NCBI GenBank assembly: GCA_017880705.1
Contig: JADGRS010000060.1
Span: forward strand, 1-11,409
DNA from: Burkholderiales bacterium
GTDB taxonomy: Bacteria > Pseudomonadota > Gammaproteobacteria > Burkholderiales > Usitatibacteraceae
Length of the DNA stretch: 11,409 bases
Direction: 5' to 3'
The notes beneath the pieces are model-generated. The model ran no database searches, was not told the origin of the DNA, and saw only the letters and a list, made by a program, of their open reading frames with translations. The number at the start of each line of letters is the position of its first letter. Position 1 is the stretch's first letter. Made by a program: the position numbers and the translations under genes. This document shows positions 1 through 6,541 of this stretch, one piece after another.

Positions 1-385
1 CGAAATGCTCGAGGCGCTTCCACAGCCCGGCGTGGGCGCCTCGAGCTCGATGCCCCACAAGCGCAATCCCGTCGCCTGCGTGCACGCGCTCGCCGCCGCG
101 ACGCGGATGCCCGGACTCCTCGCGACGCTGCACGCCGCGGGAATCGCCGAGCATGAGCGCGCCCTGGGCGGATGGCAGGCCGAGCTCGCGCTGGTGCCCG
201 AGATCGCCGCGGCGCTCGGAACGAGCCTCGACTTCCTCGGCACCATCGCAACCTCGCTCGTGGTGAACCCCGCGCCCATGAAGGCGAACCTCTCGGAATA
301 CGGCGAGGCCGGCGGCGCCAAGGCCGAGGCGGTGCAACCCGCCGTCGACGAGCTCCTCGCCGCGCTCGCCCCCTATCTTTCCTGA
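1..385 (+). CDS. pcaB: 3-carboxy-cis,cis-muconate cycloisomerase, C-terminal part (5' end outside window)
   Basis: This is the end of a fumarase/aspartase-superfamily lyase. The open frame runs from the window edge (first full codon at 2) to a TGA at 383-385. About 17 residues in, it has the superfamily signature GASSSMPHKRNP, the mobile loop that carries the catalytic Ser. The stretch EHERALGGWQAE further on is typical of PcaB. PcaB cycloisomerises 3-carboxymuconate to 4-carboxymuconolactone in the cytosol, in the protocatechuate branch of the beta-ketoadipate pathway. The next two genes encode the following two steps, which supports PcaB over adenylosuccinate lyase. The visible C-terminus looks short: after the MKANL segment only about 30 residues remain, whereas I recall many family members continuing into a further helical domain. 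A short-form PcaB is the simplest reading. The ATG at position 5 is internal, not the gene start. Confidence 0.88.
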   Translation, partial: EMLEALPQPGVGASSSMPHKRNPVACVHALAAATRMPGLLATLHAAGIAEHERALGGWQAELALVPEIAAALGTSLDFLGTIATSLVVNPAPMKANLSEYGEAGGAKAEAVQPAVDELLAALAPYLS

Positions 386-390
386 CACCG

Positions 391-396
391 AGGAGG
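391..396 (+). promoter_or_regulatory. Strong Shine-Dalgarno of pcaC
   Basis: AGGAGG lies 9 nt before the ATG at 406. It fixes the pcaC start inside a longer open frame that begins upstream in the pcaB sequence. It sits in the 20-nt pcaB-pcaC gap. Confidence 0.8.
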
Positions 397-405
397 CGCG
401 TCGCG

Positions 406-813
406 ATGAGCCGAGATGCATACCTGAAGGGAATGAAGACGCGCCGCAAGGTGCTGGGAGACGAATGGGTCGACCGGGCCGAGCGCAACAAGGACGCCTT
501 CAACGCCGAGTTCCAGGAACTCATCACCCGTTACGCGTGGGACGAGATCTGGAACCGCAAGGGCCTGCCGCACGCGACGCGACGCATGCTGGTGATCGCG
601 ACGATGGTGGCGCTCGGCCGCTGGGAAGAGTTCCAGCTGCATGTGCGCGCGGCGCTGCAATCGGGAGACCTCTCCCGGGACGACATCAAGGAAGTGCTCC
701 TCCAATCGGCAGTCTATTGCGGCGTGCCGGCGGCCAATACCGCGTTCAAGGAAGCGCGCGCGGTGATCGGGGAGGTCTCGAAGGTGAAGAACGGGAAGAA
801 GCGCGGGAAGTGA
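406..813 (+). CDS. pcaC: 4-carboxymuconolactone decarboxylase
   Basis: A 135-residue protein of the carboxymuconolactone decarboxylase (CMD/AhpD-like) family, the usual size for a stand-alone PcaC. It decarboxylates 4-carboxymuconolactone to beta-ketoadipate enol-lactone. Visible family features are the N-terminal segment RRKVLGDEWVDRA (about 13-25), TRYAWDEIWNRKGL (about 41-54), the conserved His79 in QLHVRAAL, and YCGVPAANTAF (about 104-114). The C-terminus is a Lys/Arg-rich tail. The ATG at 406 is chosen because it has a strong AGGAGG and matches the usual PcaC N-terminus. The open frame itself reaches back to 172, but that part is pcaB in another frame. The gene follows pcaB by 20 nt and overlaps pcaD by 4 nt, so the three are surely co-transcribed. 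Confidence 0.95.
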   Translation: MSRDAYLKGMKTRRKVLGDEWVDRAERNKDAFNAEFQELITRYAWDEIWNRKGLPHATRRMLVIATMVALGRWEEFQLHVRAALQSGDLSRDDIKEVLLQSAVYCGVPAANTAFKEARAVIGEVSKVKNGKKRGK

Positions 814-1580
814 GCGTCGCGCCGCTTCATTTCATCGACGCGGGCGCGGGCCCCGCGGTCGTCCTGGTGCACGCCATAGGCTGCGACCTGCACATGTGGG
901 ACGAGCTCGCCGCGGACCTCATCGCGAACGGCATGCGCGTGGTGCGCGTCGACGTGCGCGGCCATGGCGCGAGCCCGGTTCCAGAACGCCCCTACTCGCT
1001 TGCCGAGCTCGCCGGAGACGTCGCCGCCGTGCTCGATCGATGCGGCGTCGCCAGGGCGCATTGGGTGGGATTGTCGATGGGTGGGATGATCGGCCAGGCG
1101 TTCGCCATCGAGCGCGGCGAGCGCCTCGCCAAGCTCGTGCTCGCGAATACGACGAGCTCCTACGGCGCCGACGGGCGCAAGATGTGGGAGGCGCGCGCCA
1201 AGGCAGTCGAGGATGGAGGCATGGCGGCGATCACCGATCTCGCGATGACGCGCTATTTCTCCGACGAATTCAGGGCGCGCCGCCCTGATGTCGTCGAGCG
1301 CGTTCGCGGCCGCTTCCTCGAGACGAATCCGAAGGGCTACATCGGCTGCTGCGACGCGATCCGCGACCTCGACTACACGGCCCAATTGCCGCGAATCGCC
1401 GCGCCGACGCTCGTCATCGCCGGCGAGAAGGATGCGGGCACGCCCCCGGCGATGTCGGAGGAGATCGCCAAGCGCGTCCCCGATGCCCGGCTCGCGATCA
1501 TCCCCGGCGCCGCCCATCTCTCGGCGGCCGAAAAGGCCGCCGAGTTCGCGGCGCTGGTCCGCGATTTCCTGGCGGCCTAG
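810..1580 (+). CDS. pcaD: 3-oxoadipate enol-lactonase (alpha/beta-hydrolase)
   Basis: A 256-residue alpha/beta-hydrolase that hydrolyses beta-ketoadipate enol-lactone to beta-ketoadipate, the step after PcaC. The nucleophile elbow is GLSMGG with Ser89. Asp208 (in IAGEKDAGTPP) and His236 (in PGAAHLS) complete a Ser-Asp-His triad. The oxyanion-hole region is LVHAIGCDLHMW (about 19-30), and DVRGHGAS follows at 48-55. The start is a GTG at 810-812 that overlaps the pcaC stop as GTGA, so translation is probably coupled. Only a weak purine-rich stretch (GGGAAG) precedes it. The open frame extends further upstream, but that part is pcaC sequence out of frame. The gene ends 2 nt from the stop codon of the convergent EamA gene. 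Length and order (pcaB-C-D) match known clusters, so confidence is high. Confidence 0.94.
   Translation: MSVAPLHFIDAGAGPAVVLVHAIGCDLHMWDELAADLIANGMRVVRVDVRGHGASPVPERPYSLAELAGDVAAVLDRCGVARAHWVGLSMGGMIGQAFAIERGERLAKLVLANTTSSYGADGRKMWEARAKAVEDGGMAAITDLAMTRYFSDEFRARRPDVVERVRGRFLETNPKGYIGCCDAIRDLDYTAQLPRIAAPTLVIAGEKDAGTPPAMSEEIAKRVPDARLAIIPGAAHLSAAEKAAEFAALVRDFLAA
1520..1544. other. 10-bp perfect hairpin inside the 3' end of pcaD
   Basis: The arms 1520-1529 and 1535-1544 are perfectly complementary around the loop GAAAA. The hairpin encodes an Ala/Glu-rich helix of PcaD, so codon choice may explain it. It also falls about 40 nt beyond the stop codon of the convergent EamA gene on the - strand, where it could mark or stabilise that transcript's 3' end. 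Neither strand has a U-run after it, so it is not called an intrinsic terminator. Confidence 0.4.
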
Positions 1581-1582
1581 CG

Positions 1583-2500
1583 TCAGAATCCGACGATGAA
1601 TGCGGTGCCGGCAACGCCCAGGATCGCGGCGGCGACGAGCGCCGGCGTGAGCGTCTCGCTCTTGCGCAGGAACGCGTGGCCGAGAAGGAGCGTCACGAAC
1701 ACTTCCATCGACGAGATGAGCGCGACGCGCGACATCGGGCTGCGGTTCAACGCGGCGAAATAGAGCATCTGGCCGAGGGAGCTCATCACGCCGGCGCCGA
1801 TCAGCCAGGGGTTCGGCCGCGCGAAGGTCGCCCGCACCGCGCGGGCGTAGTCGGCCCTGAAGGACGCTGTCACGAGGAAGAGGAGCGCGCCGACGAGGCA
1901 TCCCAGCGTCGCGCCCAGGAGCGCGTCGTGTGCTTCCGCGAGACCCATCTTGCGCAGCAGGTAGCCCGAAGAGTAGCCGAGGGCGGAGACGATTCCGTAC
2001 GCGTAGCCGAAGCGAACGAGGCGCGAGCCGCGCGGCTCGATCCTCGCGCTCACCGCGGGGCTCGCGATCATGAGCACGCCGAAGCTCGCGAGAAGGAGGA
2101 GCATTCCCACGGTCATGCCGCCCGTCATCCGCTCCCCGAGGACCGCGACGCCGAGCAGCACCGCGAAGAAGGGATTGAGTCGCTTCAGCGTCGCCGAGCG
2201 CATCGCGCCCAGCCGATGCACGGATTCGTAGAAGAAGACGCGGCCCACGAACGCGGTGAGGACGCCCGCGCCCGCGAACCAGAGAAGCGCTCGCGGCGTC
2301 ACCGTCTCGAAGCCCCGGGCCACTCCCATCGCGATCCATGCGCCGCCCGCGATGAGCGTGGTGAGCAGCAGCGAGACGAACGCGCCATTGTCTTCCGCGT
2401 CGGGCCGCGCGCCGCGCGCGATGGTCACGTTGGATGCCGCGAAGCTCATCGCAGAGGCAATGGCGAGCGCGTCGCCCAGGAGCAGGTCCGCGTCGCTCAA
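1583..2500 (-). CDS. EamA/DMT-family transporter, 10 TM
   Basis: A 305-residue, strongly hydrophobic inner-membrane protein with the two-fold repeat of the drug/metabolite transporter superfamily. The first EamA unit covers about 8-146 and ends in the typical NPFFAVLLGVAVLGERMT. The second covers about 165-303 and has the matching SSMEVFVTLLLGHAFLRK. Family members export or import metabolites such as amino acids, but the substrate cannot be read from sequence. The start is a TTG (2498-2500), because no ATG or GTG lies upstream in frame and a later start would cut into TM1. Only a weak AGGCG precedes it. It begins 28 nt after the MFS gene and is the last gene of the minus-strand run. It converges on pcaD with a 2-nt gap. 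Confidence 0.85.
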   Translation of the reverse strand: MSDADLLLGDALAIASAMSFAASNVTIARGARPDAEDNGAFVSLLLTTLIAGGAWIAMGVARGFETVTPRALLWFAGAGVLTAFVGRVFFYESVHRLGAMRSATLKRLNPFFAVLLGVAVLGERMTGGMTVGMLLLLASFGVLMIASPAVSARIEPRGSRLVRFGYAYGIVSALGYSSGYLLRKMGLAEAHDALLGATLGCLVGALLFLVTASFRADYARAVRATFARPNPWLIGAGVMSSLGQMLYFAALNRSPMSRVALISSMEVFVTLLLGHAFLRKSETLTPALVAAAILGVAGTAFIVGF

Positions 2501-2528
2501 GAGACGCCTGGGAGCCGGCGCGCGAGGA

Positions 2529-3779
2529 TCACGCGCTCTTCGCCGCGCTTTCGTCCGGCATCGCGAGGATGAAGAGATTCGCCACCACGATGGTCCCGGC
2601 GAGGAACCAGAAAGTCGCGATGAGGCCGTAGCGGTCCGCGATCATCCCGCCGACGAGCGGCGCCACCGACGCGCCGAGCGATTGCGCGCCGAAGAGGATG
2701 CCGATGCTCGTCCCGCCCATGTTCTTCGGCGTCGACTCGAGGAGCCATGCCTGGAGCACCGGGCGGATCGCGTAGAGGAAGAAGCCCAGCACCGCGATGA
2801 ACGCGATGAAGGCCTGCGACTTGCCGGCGAAGGCCATGAAGAAGAGGACCACGCCCGTCATGAACATGCTCGTCATCATGATGCTGCGACGCCCCATCCG
2901 ATCGGAGAGGTGGCCCGCGATCGGCGTCGCGGCGAAGCCCGCGGCCTGCAGCGCGAACATTCCGGCGCCGACCCATAGCGGCGAATAGCCCATCTCGTAG
3001 GCGAGGTACACCGGCAGGAACGTGAGGAGCGCATTCTGCGTCATCGAGCGGAACGCCGAGCTTGCCGTGAGCAGCACCAGCGAGCGGTTCCGGAAAAGCT
3101 CGGCCACGCCGCCGAAGTAGTCGCGCAGGGATTGGATGCGGCCCTCGTCGTCGGGCCGGGCTTTCTTCGCGCCGACGCGCAGCGTGCCGAGCATCACGAG
3201 GAGAAGAAGCGACATCACGAGGCCCGGAATCACGTTCAGCATCACGACTTCGCGCCACGACAGCACCGCGAGGAGCGAGCCGACCGCGAGCGGCGCGAGC
3301 GCGTCGCCGACGTTGCCCCCCATGCCGTGGATCGAGAGCACCAGGCCCTTCCTCTCGGGGAAGCGGCGCGCCAGCGTCGGAATCGCCGTCGGATGCCACA
3401 GGCTGTTGCCGAAGCCCACCAACGCGACGCAGCTGAGGAGCATCAGGTATCCGTGGCTGAATCCCATCAGCAGGTACGGGAACCCGACCCAGAAGAGCGA
3501 GAGCGCCATCAGCATGCCCTTGCGCCCCACGGTGTCGACGAGGATGCCGCCCGGCACGTTCGCGATCGCGCCCGCGAGGTACTGGCACGTCATGATGAGG
3601 CCGATCTGGCTGTAGGAGAGGCCGAGCTCCTTGCCGATGATCGGAAGGATCAGGTAGAACGTCGCCGGGTACCAGTGCGTGAGCGAATGCCCGAGCGTGA
3701 TGAGCCACACCTCGCGGAAGGAGCCGCGGGAAGCTTCGGCCTCGCGGGACTTATCTCGAAGGGCGACGCTCGCGCTCAT
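2529..3779 (-). CDS. MFS transporter, 12 TM
   Basis: A 416-residue major facilitator superfamily protein. The loop between TM2 and TM3 carries motif A as GGILVDTVGRKGML (77-90). A second copy, GHLSDRMGRRSIMM, starts the same loop of the C-terminal half (289-302). A charged central loop (about 203-232) separates the two six-helix bundles. The N-terminal segment GHSLTHWYPATFYLILP (30-46) resembles the fosmidomycin-resistance (Fsr)-like branch, a comparison made from memory. It is probably a proton-coupled importer or exporter of a small organic compound. The ATG at 3779 has GGGAAGG upstream, inside the end of the SBP1 gene, and lies 3 nt after that gene's stop, so it belongs to the same operon. 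Whether it exports a pathway product or imports substrate is open. Confidence 0.87.
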   Translation of the reverse strand: MSASVALRDKSREAEASRGSFREVWLITLGHSLTHWYPATFYLILPIIGKELGLSYSQIGLIMTCQYLAGAIANVPGGILVDTVGRKGMLMALSLFWVGFPYLLMGFSHGYLMLLSCVALVGFGNSLWHPTAIPTLARRFPERKGLVLSIHGMGGNVGDALAPLAVGSLLAVLSWREVVMLNVIPGLVMSLLLLVMLGTLRVGAKKARPDDEGRIQSLRDYFGGVAELFRNRSLVLLTASSAFRSMTQNALLTFLPVYLAYEMGYSPLWVGAGMFALQAAGFAATPIAGHLSDRMGRRSIMMTSMFMTGVVLFFMAFAGKSQAFIAFIAVLGFFLYAIRPVLQAWLLESTPKNMGGTSIGILFGAQSLGASVAPLVGGMIADRYGLIATFWFLAGTIVVANLFILAMPDESAAKSA

Positions 3780-3782
3780 GGC

Positions 3783-4820
3783 CTACCTTCCCGCCTTCGT
3801 GAGGACAATATCCTCGAAGAGCTTGCTCCACTTGCCGCTCTCGTCGAGGGAACGCACGGGATCCGTGGCGATGATCTTCACGCCCTTCAGCGGAGAGGCC
3901 ACCTTCACATTGGTGGGCACGTAGTCGAGGCCCGCCATCGCGCCCTGCCCGTCGGGGCCGAGCAGGTACTCGTAGAAGAGGAGCGCGGCGCCGGGATGGG
4001 GCGCGTTCCTTGCCACGCCGACCGCATTGGCTCGCGCGACCGCGGGCTCGATCGCGAACCAGTCGATGGGCGCGCCCTTCTTCTTCGCCTGCTCGGGCAT
4101 GTAGTTGTAGACCGTGAGCGCCAGCGGGACCTCGCCCGAGACCACCATATTGGTGAGCAGCGTGTGCCCGTGGCGCGGCGACAGGCCATTGGTGGCGACG
4201 AGATCCTGGAAGTACTTGATGCCCTGCGGCTCGCCGCCCATCAGGTGGACCACCGTCGCGAACCAGTCGTCGTTCTTCGACTCGATGCCGAGCTTGCCCT
4301 TCCACTTCGGGTCGAGGAGATCCTTGTAGGTCTTCGGCAGGTCCTGTTTCCTGATCACGTCGGTGTTGTACGCCTGCACCCACACCGATAGTATCGTCGC
4401 CGCCCATTCCCGGTGGGCAGGAACCGATCCGGCCTGCAAGTCCTTGTGCGCCGGCGAGCTCACCGGCAGCAGGATCTTCTCGCGCGCCAGCGCCTCCATC
4501 TCGGGCGCGCCGAAATGCACCACATCCATCGTGTAGCGCTTCGCCCTCGCCTCGCTGATGGCGCGCTGCAGCACCTTGTCGGTTCCGGCGCGCCAGACGG
4601 TCACCTTGACGGCGTACTTCTCCTCGAAGGGCTTGACGATCGCCGGGAGGTCCTTCTCCGCGATCGTCGTGTAGAGCGTGAGGCCGCCCTCCTTCTTCGC
4701 GGCGGCGACGATCCGGTCCATGCGGTCGGCGCCGGCGTAACTCGCGAGGTCCTGCGCCGCGGCCGCCCGCGCGCCCGCGAGCATCGCGGCGCACAGCAGC
4801 AGCGTTGCACCCACCTTCAT
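3783..4820 (-). CDS. ABC transporter periplasmic substrate-binding protein, FbpA-like, Sec signal (SBP1)
   Basis: A 345-residue extracellular solute-binding protein of the FbpA/SBP_bac_6-like group, which includes ferric-iron and small-organic binders. Residues 1-22 form a Sec-type signal peptide (hydrophobic LLLCAAMLAG, then an Ala-rich cleavage site before QDL). Hinge and domain landmarks are AKKEGGLTLYTT (41-52), QAYNTDVI (149-156), PKWKGKLGIE (171-180), LTVYNY (235-240), KGAPIDWF (248-255) and a C-terminal APHPGAALLFYEYLL. The YNY lies roughly where iron-binding FbpA proteins carry paired tyrosines, so an iron or iron-chelate ligand is possible, but an organic acid is equally plausible. 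The ATG at 4820 has CCGGAG upstream, overlapping the end of cupin C (4-nt gap), so translation is probably coupled. It is a clear paralogue of SBP2 (5379-6452). Confidence 0.9.
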   Translation of the reverse strand: MKVGATLLLCAAMLAGARAAAAQDLASYAGADRMDRIVAAAKKEGGLTLYTTIAEKDLPAIVKPFEEKYAVKVTVWRAGTDKVLQRAISEARAKRYTMDVVHFGAPEMEALAREKILLPVSSPAHKDLQAGSVPAHREWAATILSVWVQAYNTDVIRKQDLPKTYKDLLDPKWKGKLGIESKNDDWFATVVHLMGGEPQGIKYFQDLVATNGLSPRHGHTLLTNMVVSGEVPLALTVYNYMPEQAKKKGAPIDWFAIEPAVARANAVGVARNAPHPGAALLFYEYLLGPDGQGAMAGLDYVPTNVKVASPLKGVKIIATDPVRSLDESGKWSKLFEDIVLTKAGR

Positions 4821-4824
4821 CGGC

Positions 4825-5379
4825 TCACTCCGGGTGATTGAGGTCTTCCTCGAAATGGCGCGGCACGAATCCGCGGCCCTCGGGCGTGGGCTCCGTGGGG
4901 CGCGGGATCACCGACTTCTGGAACAGCAGGTTCATGAACATGATCATGGGCTTCGGCTTGAGCACGAGCGCGCGCGCGGGCTTCACCGGGTCGGCGTTGA
5001 AGTGCTGGTGCACGCAGTTCATGTGCACGATCGCGACGTCCCCGGCGGACCAGTCGTAGCGAATGCCGTCGTGGACCTCGTAGCCCTTGCCGTCGAGGAT
5101 GTAGAACGCGGCCTCGTTCACGTGCCCGTGCTTCTGCGTGCGGCCTCCGGGCGCGTACTCCTCGAGATGCACGTGCAGCGTCTGCGTCATGCCGTCGACG
5201 GGCTCGATGAAGTGCTTGCTGAAAGACTGGGGCCCGTCGTTGAAGAGGAGGTCCTTGCCCTTGATGACGCGCGGCATCGCGCGCAGGCGCTTCAGCTCGT
5301 CGGAGAGGCTGTACGCGCCCTGGATGCCGCGAACGAAGACGCGGTCCTTCTTGCTGCTGTAGTGGGATTCCTTGCCCAT
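4825..5379 (-). CDS. Single-domain cupin (cupin C), complete metal site, paralogue of cupin A
   Basis: A 184-residue cytosolic cupin with no signal peptide. Motif 1 is GGRTQKHGHVNEAAFYILDG and gives His84, His86 and Glu89. Motif 2 runs G113 to N128 (AGDVAIVHMNCVHQHFN) and gives His124. That is the full 3-His/1-Glu ligand set of a mononuclear metal enzyme (usually Fe, Mn, Ni or Zn). The usual Pro of motif 2 is His119. Cupins of this kind include dioxygenases, isomerases and decarboxylases, and the reaction cannot be named here. The start is the ATG at 5379, which shares its A with the SBP2 stop (TGATG) and has GGAGC upstream. The reading frame extends 15 codons further, into SBP2, but that start lacks support. 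About 123 of 152 aligned residues match cupin A (my count by eye). It is sandwiched between the two SBP genes. Confidence 0.88.
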   Translation of the reverse strand: MGKESHYSSKKDRVFVRGIQGAYSLSDELKRLRAMPRVIKGKDLLFNDGPQSFSKHFIEPVDGMTQTLHVHLEEYAPGGRTQKHGHVNEAAFYILDGKGYEVHDGIRYDWSAGDVAIVHMNCVHQHFNADPVKPARALVLKPKPMIMFMNLLFQKSVIPRPTEPTPEGRGFVPRHFEEDLNHPE

Positions 5380-6452
5380 CAACGCGCTCCATTCGTGAAG
5401 GTGTCCGCGTACAGCTTCGCCCACTTCTGGAACTCATCGAGCGTCACGCGCGCGTCCACGAATCTCATGGGAATCTTGTTCAGCAGCGTGTCGACCTTCT
5501 TGCTGGTGGGGACGAAGTCGCGCGCCGCGAGGATCTTCTGGCCCTCGGGGCTGATCTCGAAATCATAGAAGAGCACGGCCGCGTGCGGGTGCGGCGCCTT
5601 CCTCGCGACTCCGATTCCGTTGGGGCGCACGATCGCGGGACCGATGGTGAACCAGTCGATCGGAGCGCCCTTGCGCTTCAGCTGCTCTGCCTTGTAATTG
5701 TAGACCGTGAGGCTGAGCGGGATCTCGCCGGAGACCACGAGCTGCGTGAGGAGCGTGTGCCCCTTGCGCACCGAGACCCCGTTGTTCGCGACGATATCCT
5801 TGAAGACCTTGCCGGCGCGCGCCTCTCCCAGCTCGGCGTATTCGCCCGCGAGCCAGTCGATATCCTCCTGCTCGATGCCGAGCTTGCCCTTCCACCGGGG
5901 CTGCGCCAGATCTTCCCAGGTCTTGGGAAGCTCCTCCTTCTTCACCAGGCTCGTGTTGTAGGCCTGGGCGAACACATTCAGGCGCGTTCCGACCCACTCG
6001 CCATGGGGCATGATGGCCGGCGCGATGAGATCGGCGAGATAGGGCGACTTCACCGCCTCGAAGATCTTCTCGCGGTGCAGCGCCTCGAGCTCGGGCCCGT
6101 TGGTCTCGGCGACGTCCATGGTGAAGCGATTGCCGCGCGCCTCCGTCACCGCGCGCTGCAACACCTTCTCGCTCGAGGCGCGCCACACGTTCACCTTAAC
6201 TCCGTACTTCTTCTCGAACGCGGCGACGAGCACGCCCATGTCGTCGCTCTGGGCGGACGTGTAGATGCTGAGCTCGCCCTCCTTCCTCGCGCCCTCGATA
6301 AGCTTCTGCGCGCGGTCGGGCCCCGCGTAGGACGCGACGTCGGCCACGGTGGCGCCGGGCTTCACCTGTGCCCGCGCGGGCCACGCGAGCAGCGCCACGG
6401 CGACGCCGGCGGCGAAGGAGGACACGATGAAACTGCGTCTGCTGTCGGTCAT
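5379..6452 (-). CDS. ABC transporter periplasmic substrate-binding protein, FbpA-like, Tat-type signal (SBP2)
   Basis: A 357-residue paralogue of SBP1. The N-terminus MTDSRRSFIV fits the twin-arginine consensus (S-R-R-x-F-I). It is followed by a moderately hydrophobic stretch and an ARA-Q cleavage site near residue 28, so it is probably exported folded by the Tat system. Shared landmarks with SBP1 are ARKEGELSIYTS (55-66), QAYNTSLVKKEELPKTW (163-179), RWKGKLGIE (186-194), GHTLLTQLVVSGEIPLSLTVYNY (231-253), KGAPIDWF (261-268) and APHPHAAVLFYDF. The start is the ATG at 6452. The open frame reaches 6803, but that extension runs through the terminator and the porin gene. The Shine-Dalgarno is only GAGG at 6459-6462, directly after the T-run of the porin terminator, so expression probably depends on read-through. 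The stop overlaps the cupin C start by one base. Confidence 0.9.
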   Translation of the reverse strand: MTDSRRSFIVSSFAAGVAVALLAWPARAQVKPGATVADVASYAGPDRAQKLIEGARKEGELSIYTSAQSDDMGVLVAAFEKKYGVKVNVWRASSEKVLQRAVTEARGNRFTMDVAETNGPELEALHREKIFEAVKSPYLADLIAPAIMPHGEWVGTRLNVFAQAYNTSLVKKEELPKTWEDLAQPRWKGKLGIEQEDIDWLAGEYAELGEARAGKVFKDIVANNGVSVRKGHTLLTQLVVSGEIPLSLTVYNYKAEQLKRKGAPIDWFTIGPAIVRPNGIGVARKAPHPHAAVLFYDFEISPEGQKILAARDFVPTSKKVDTLLNKIPMRFVDARVTLDEFQKWAKLYADTFTNGAR

Positions 6453-6462
6453 TCGGTGCCTC

Positions 6463-6489
6463 AAAAAAAGACGGGCGCCTGGGCGCCCG
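6463..6489 (-). terminator. Rho-independent terminator after the porin, just before SBP2
   Basis: Read on the - strand, a 7-bp G/C stem (CGGGCGC / GCGCCCG; arms 6483-6489 and 6472-6478) closes a CCAG loop and runs into TC followed by seven T (the T-run is 6463-6469). It lies about 53 nt after the porin stop and ends 10 nt before the SBP2 start codon, so it separates high-level porin expression from the SBP2-cupin C-SBP1-transporter genes. Confidence 0.85.
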
Positions 6490-6509
6490 CCGACTACGTC
6501 CCGCTCCCC

Positions 6510-6527
6510 GGCGCCCGCTCGGGCGCC
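6510..6527 (-). repeat. Second GC-rich hairpin between porin stop and terminator
   Basis: GGCGCCC (6510-6516) and GGGCGCC (6521-6527) pair perfectly around a 4-nt loop. The arms share GGGCGCC with the terminator stem at 6472-6489, so arms of the two hairpins could also pair with each other. It has no T-run of its own. It may strengthen termination or protect the porin mRNA 3' end. Confidence 0.55.
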
Positions 6528-6541
6528 CGCGTCATCGGAGC

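Noticed and set aside
7..46. 11-bp perfect inverted repeat in pcaB (7-17 and 36-46)
   Set aside because: It lies within conserved coding sequence just before and in the catalytic loop, with an 18-nt spacer and no T-run. Codon bias in GC-rich DNA is a sufficient explanation.
714..2339. 541-residue open frame on the - strand opposite pcaC/pcaD
   Set aside because: Arg/Ala-rich, without any recognisable domain, and it overlaps pcaC, pcaD and the EamA gene, all of which have clear family motifs. It is a GC-rich shadow frame.
3132..4391. 419-residue open frame on the + strand opposite MFS and SBP1
   Set aside because: His/Arg/Glu-rich low-complexity translation with no domain. The opposite strand encodes recognisable proteins with good ribosome-binding sites.
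5379..5424. Longer start for cupin C at 5424
   Set aside because: It would overlap the SBP2 gene by about 45 nt. The ATG at 5379 has GGAGC at good spacing, overlaps the SBP2 stop as TGATG, and matches the start of similarity with cupin A.
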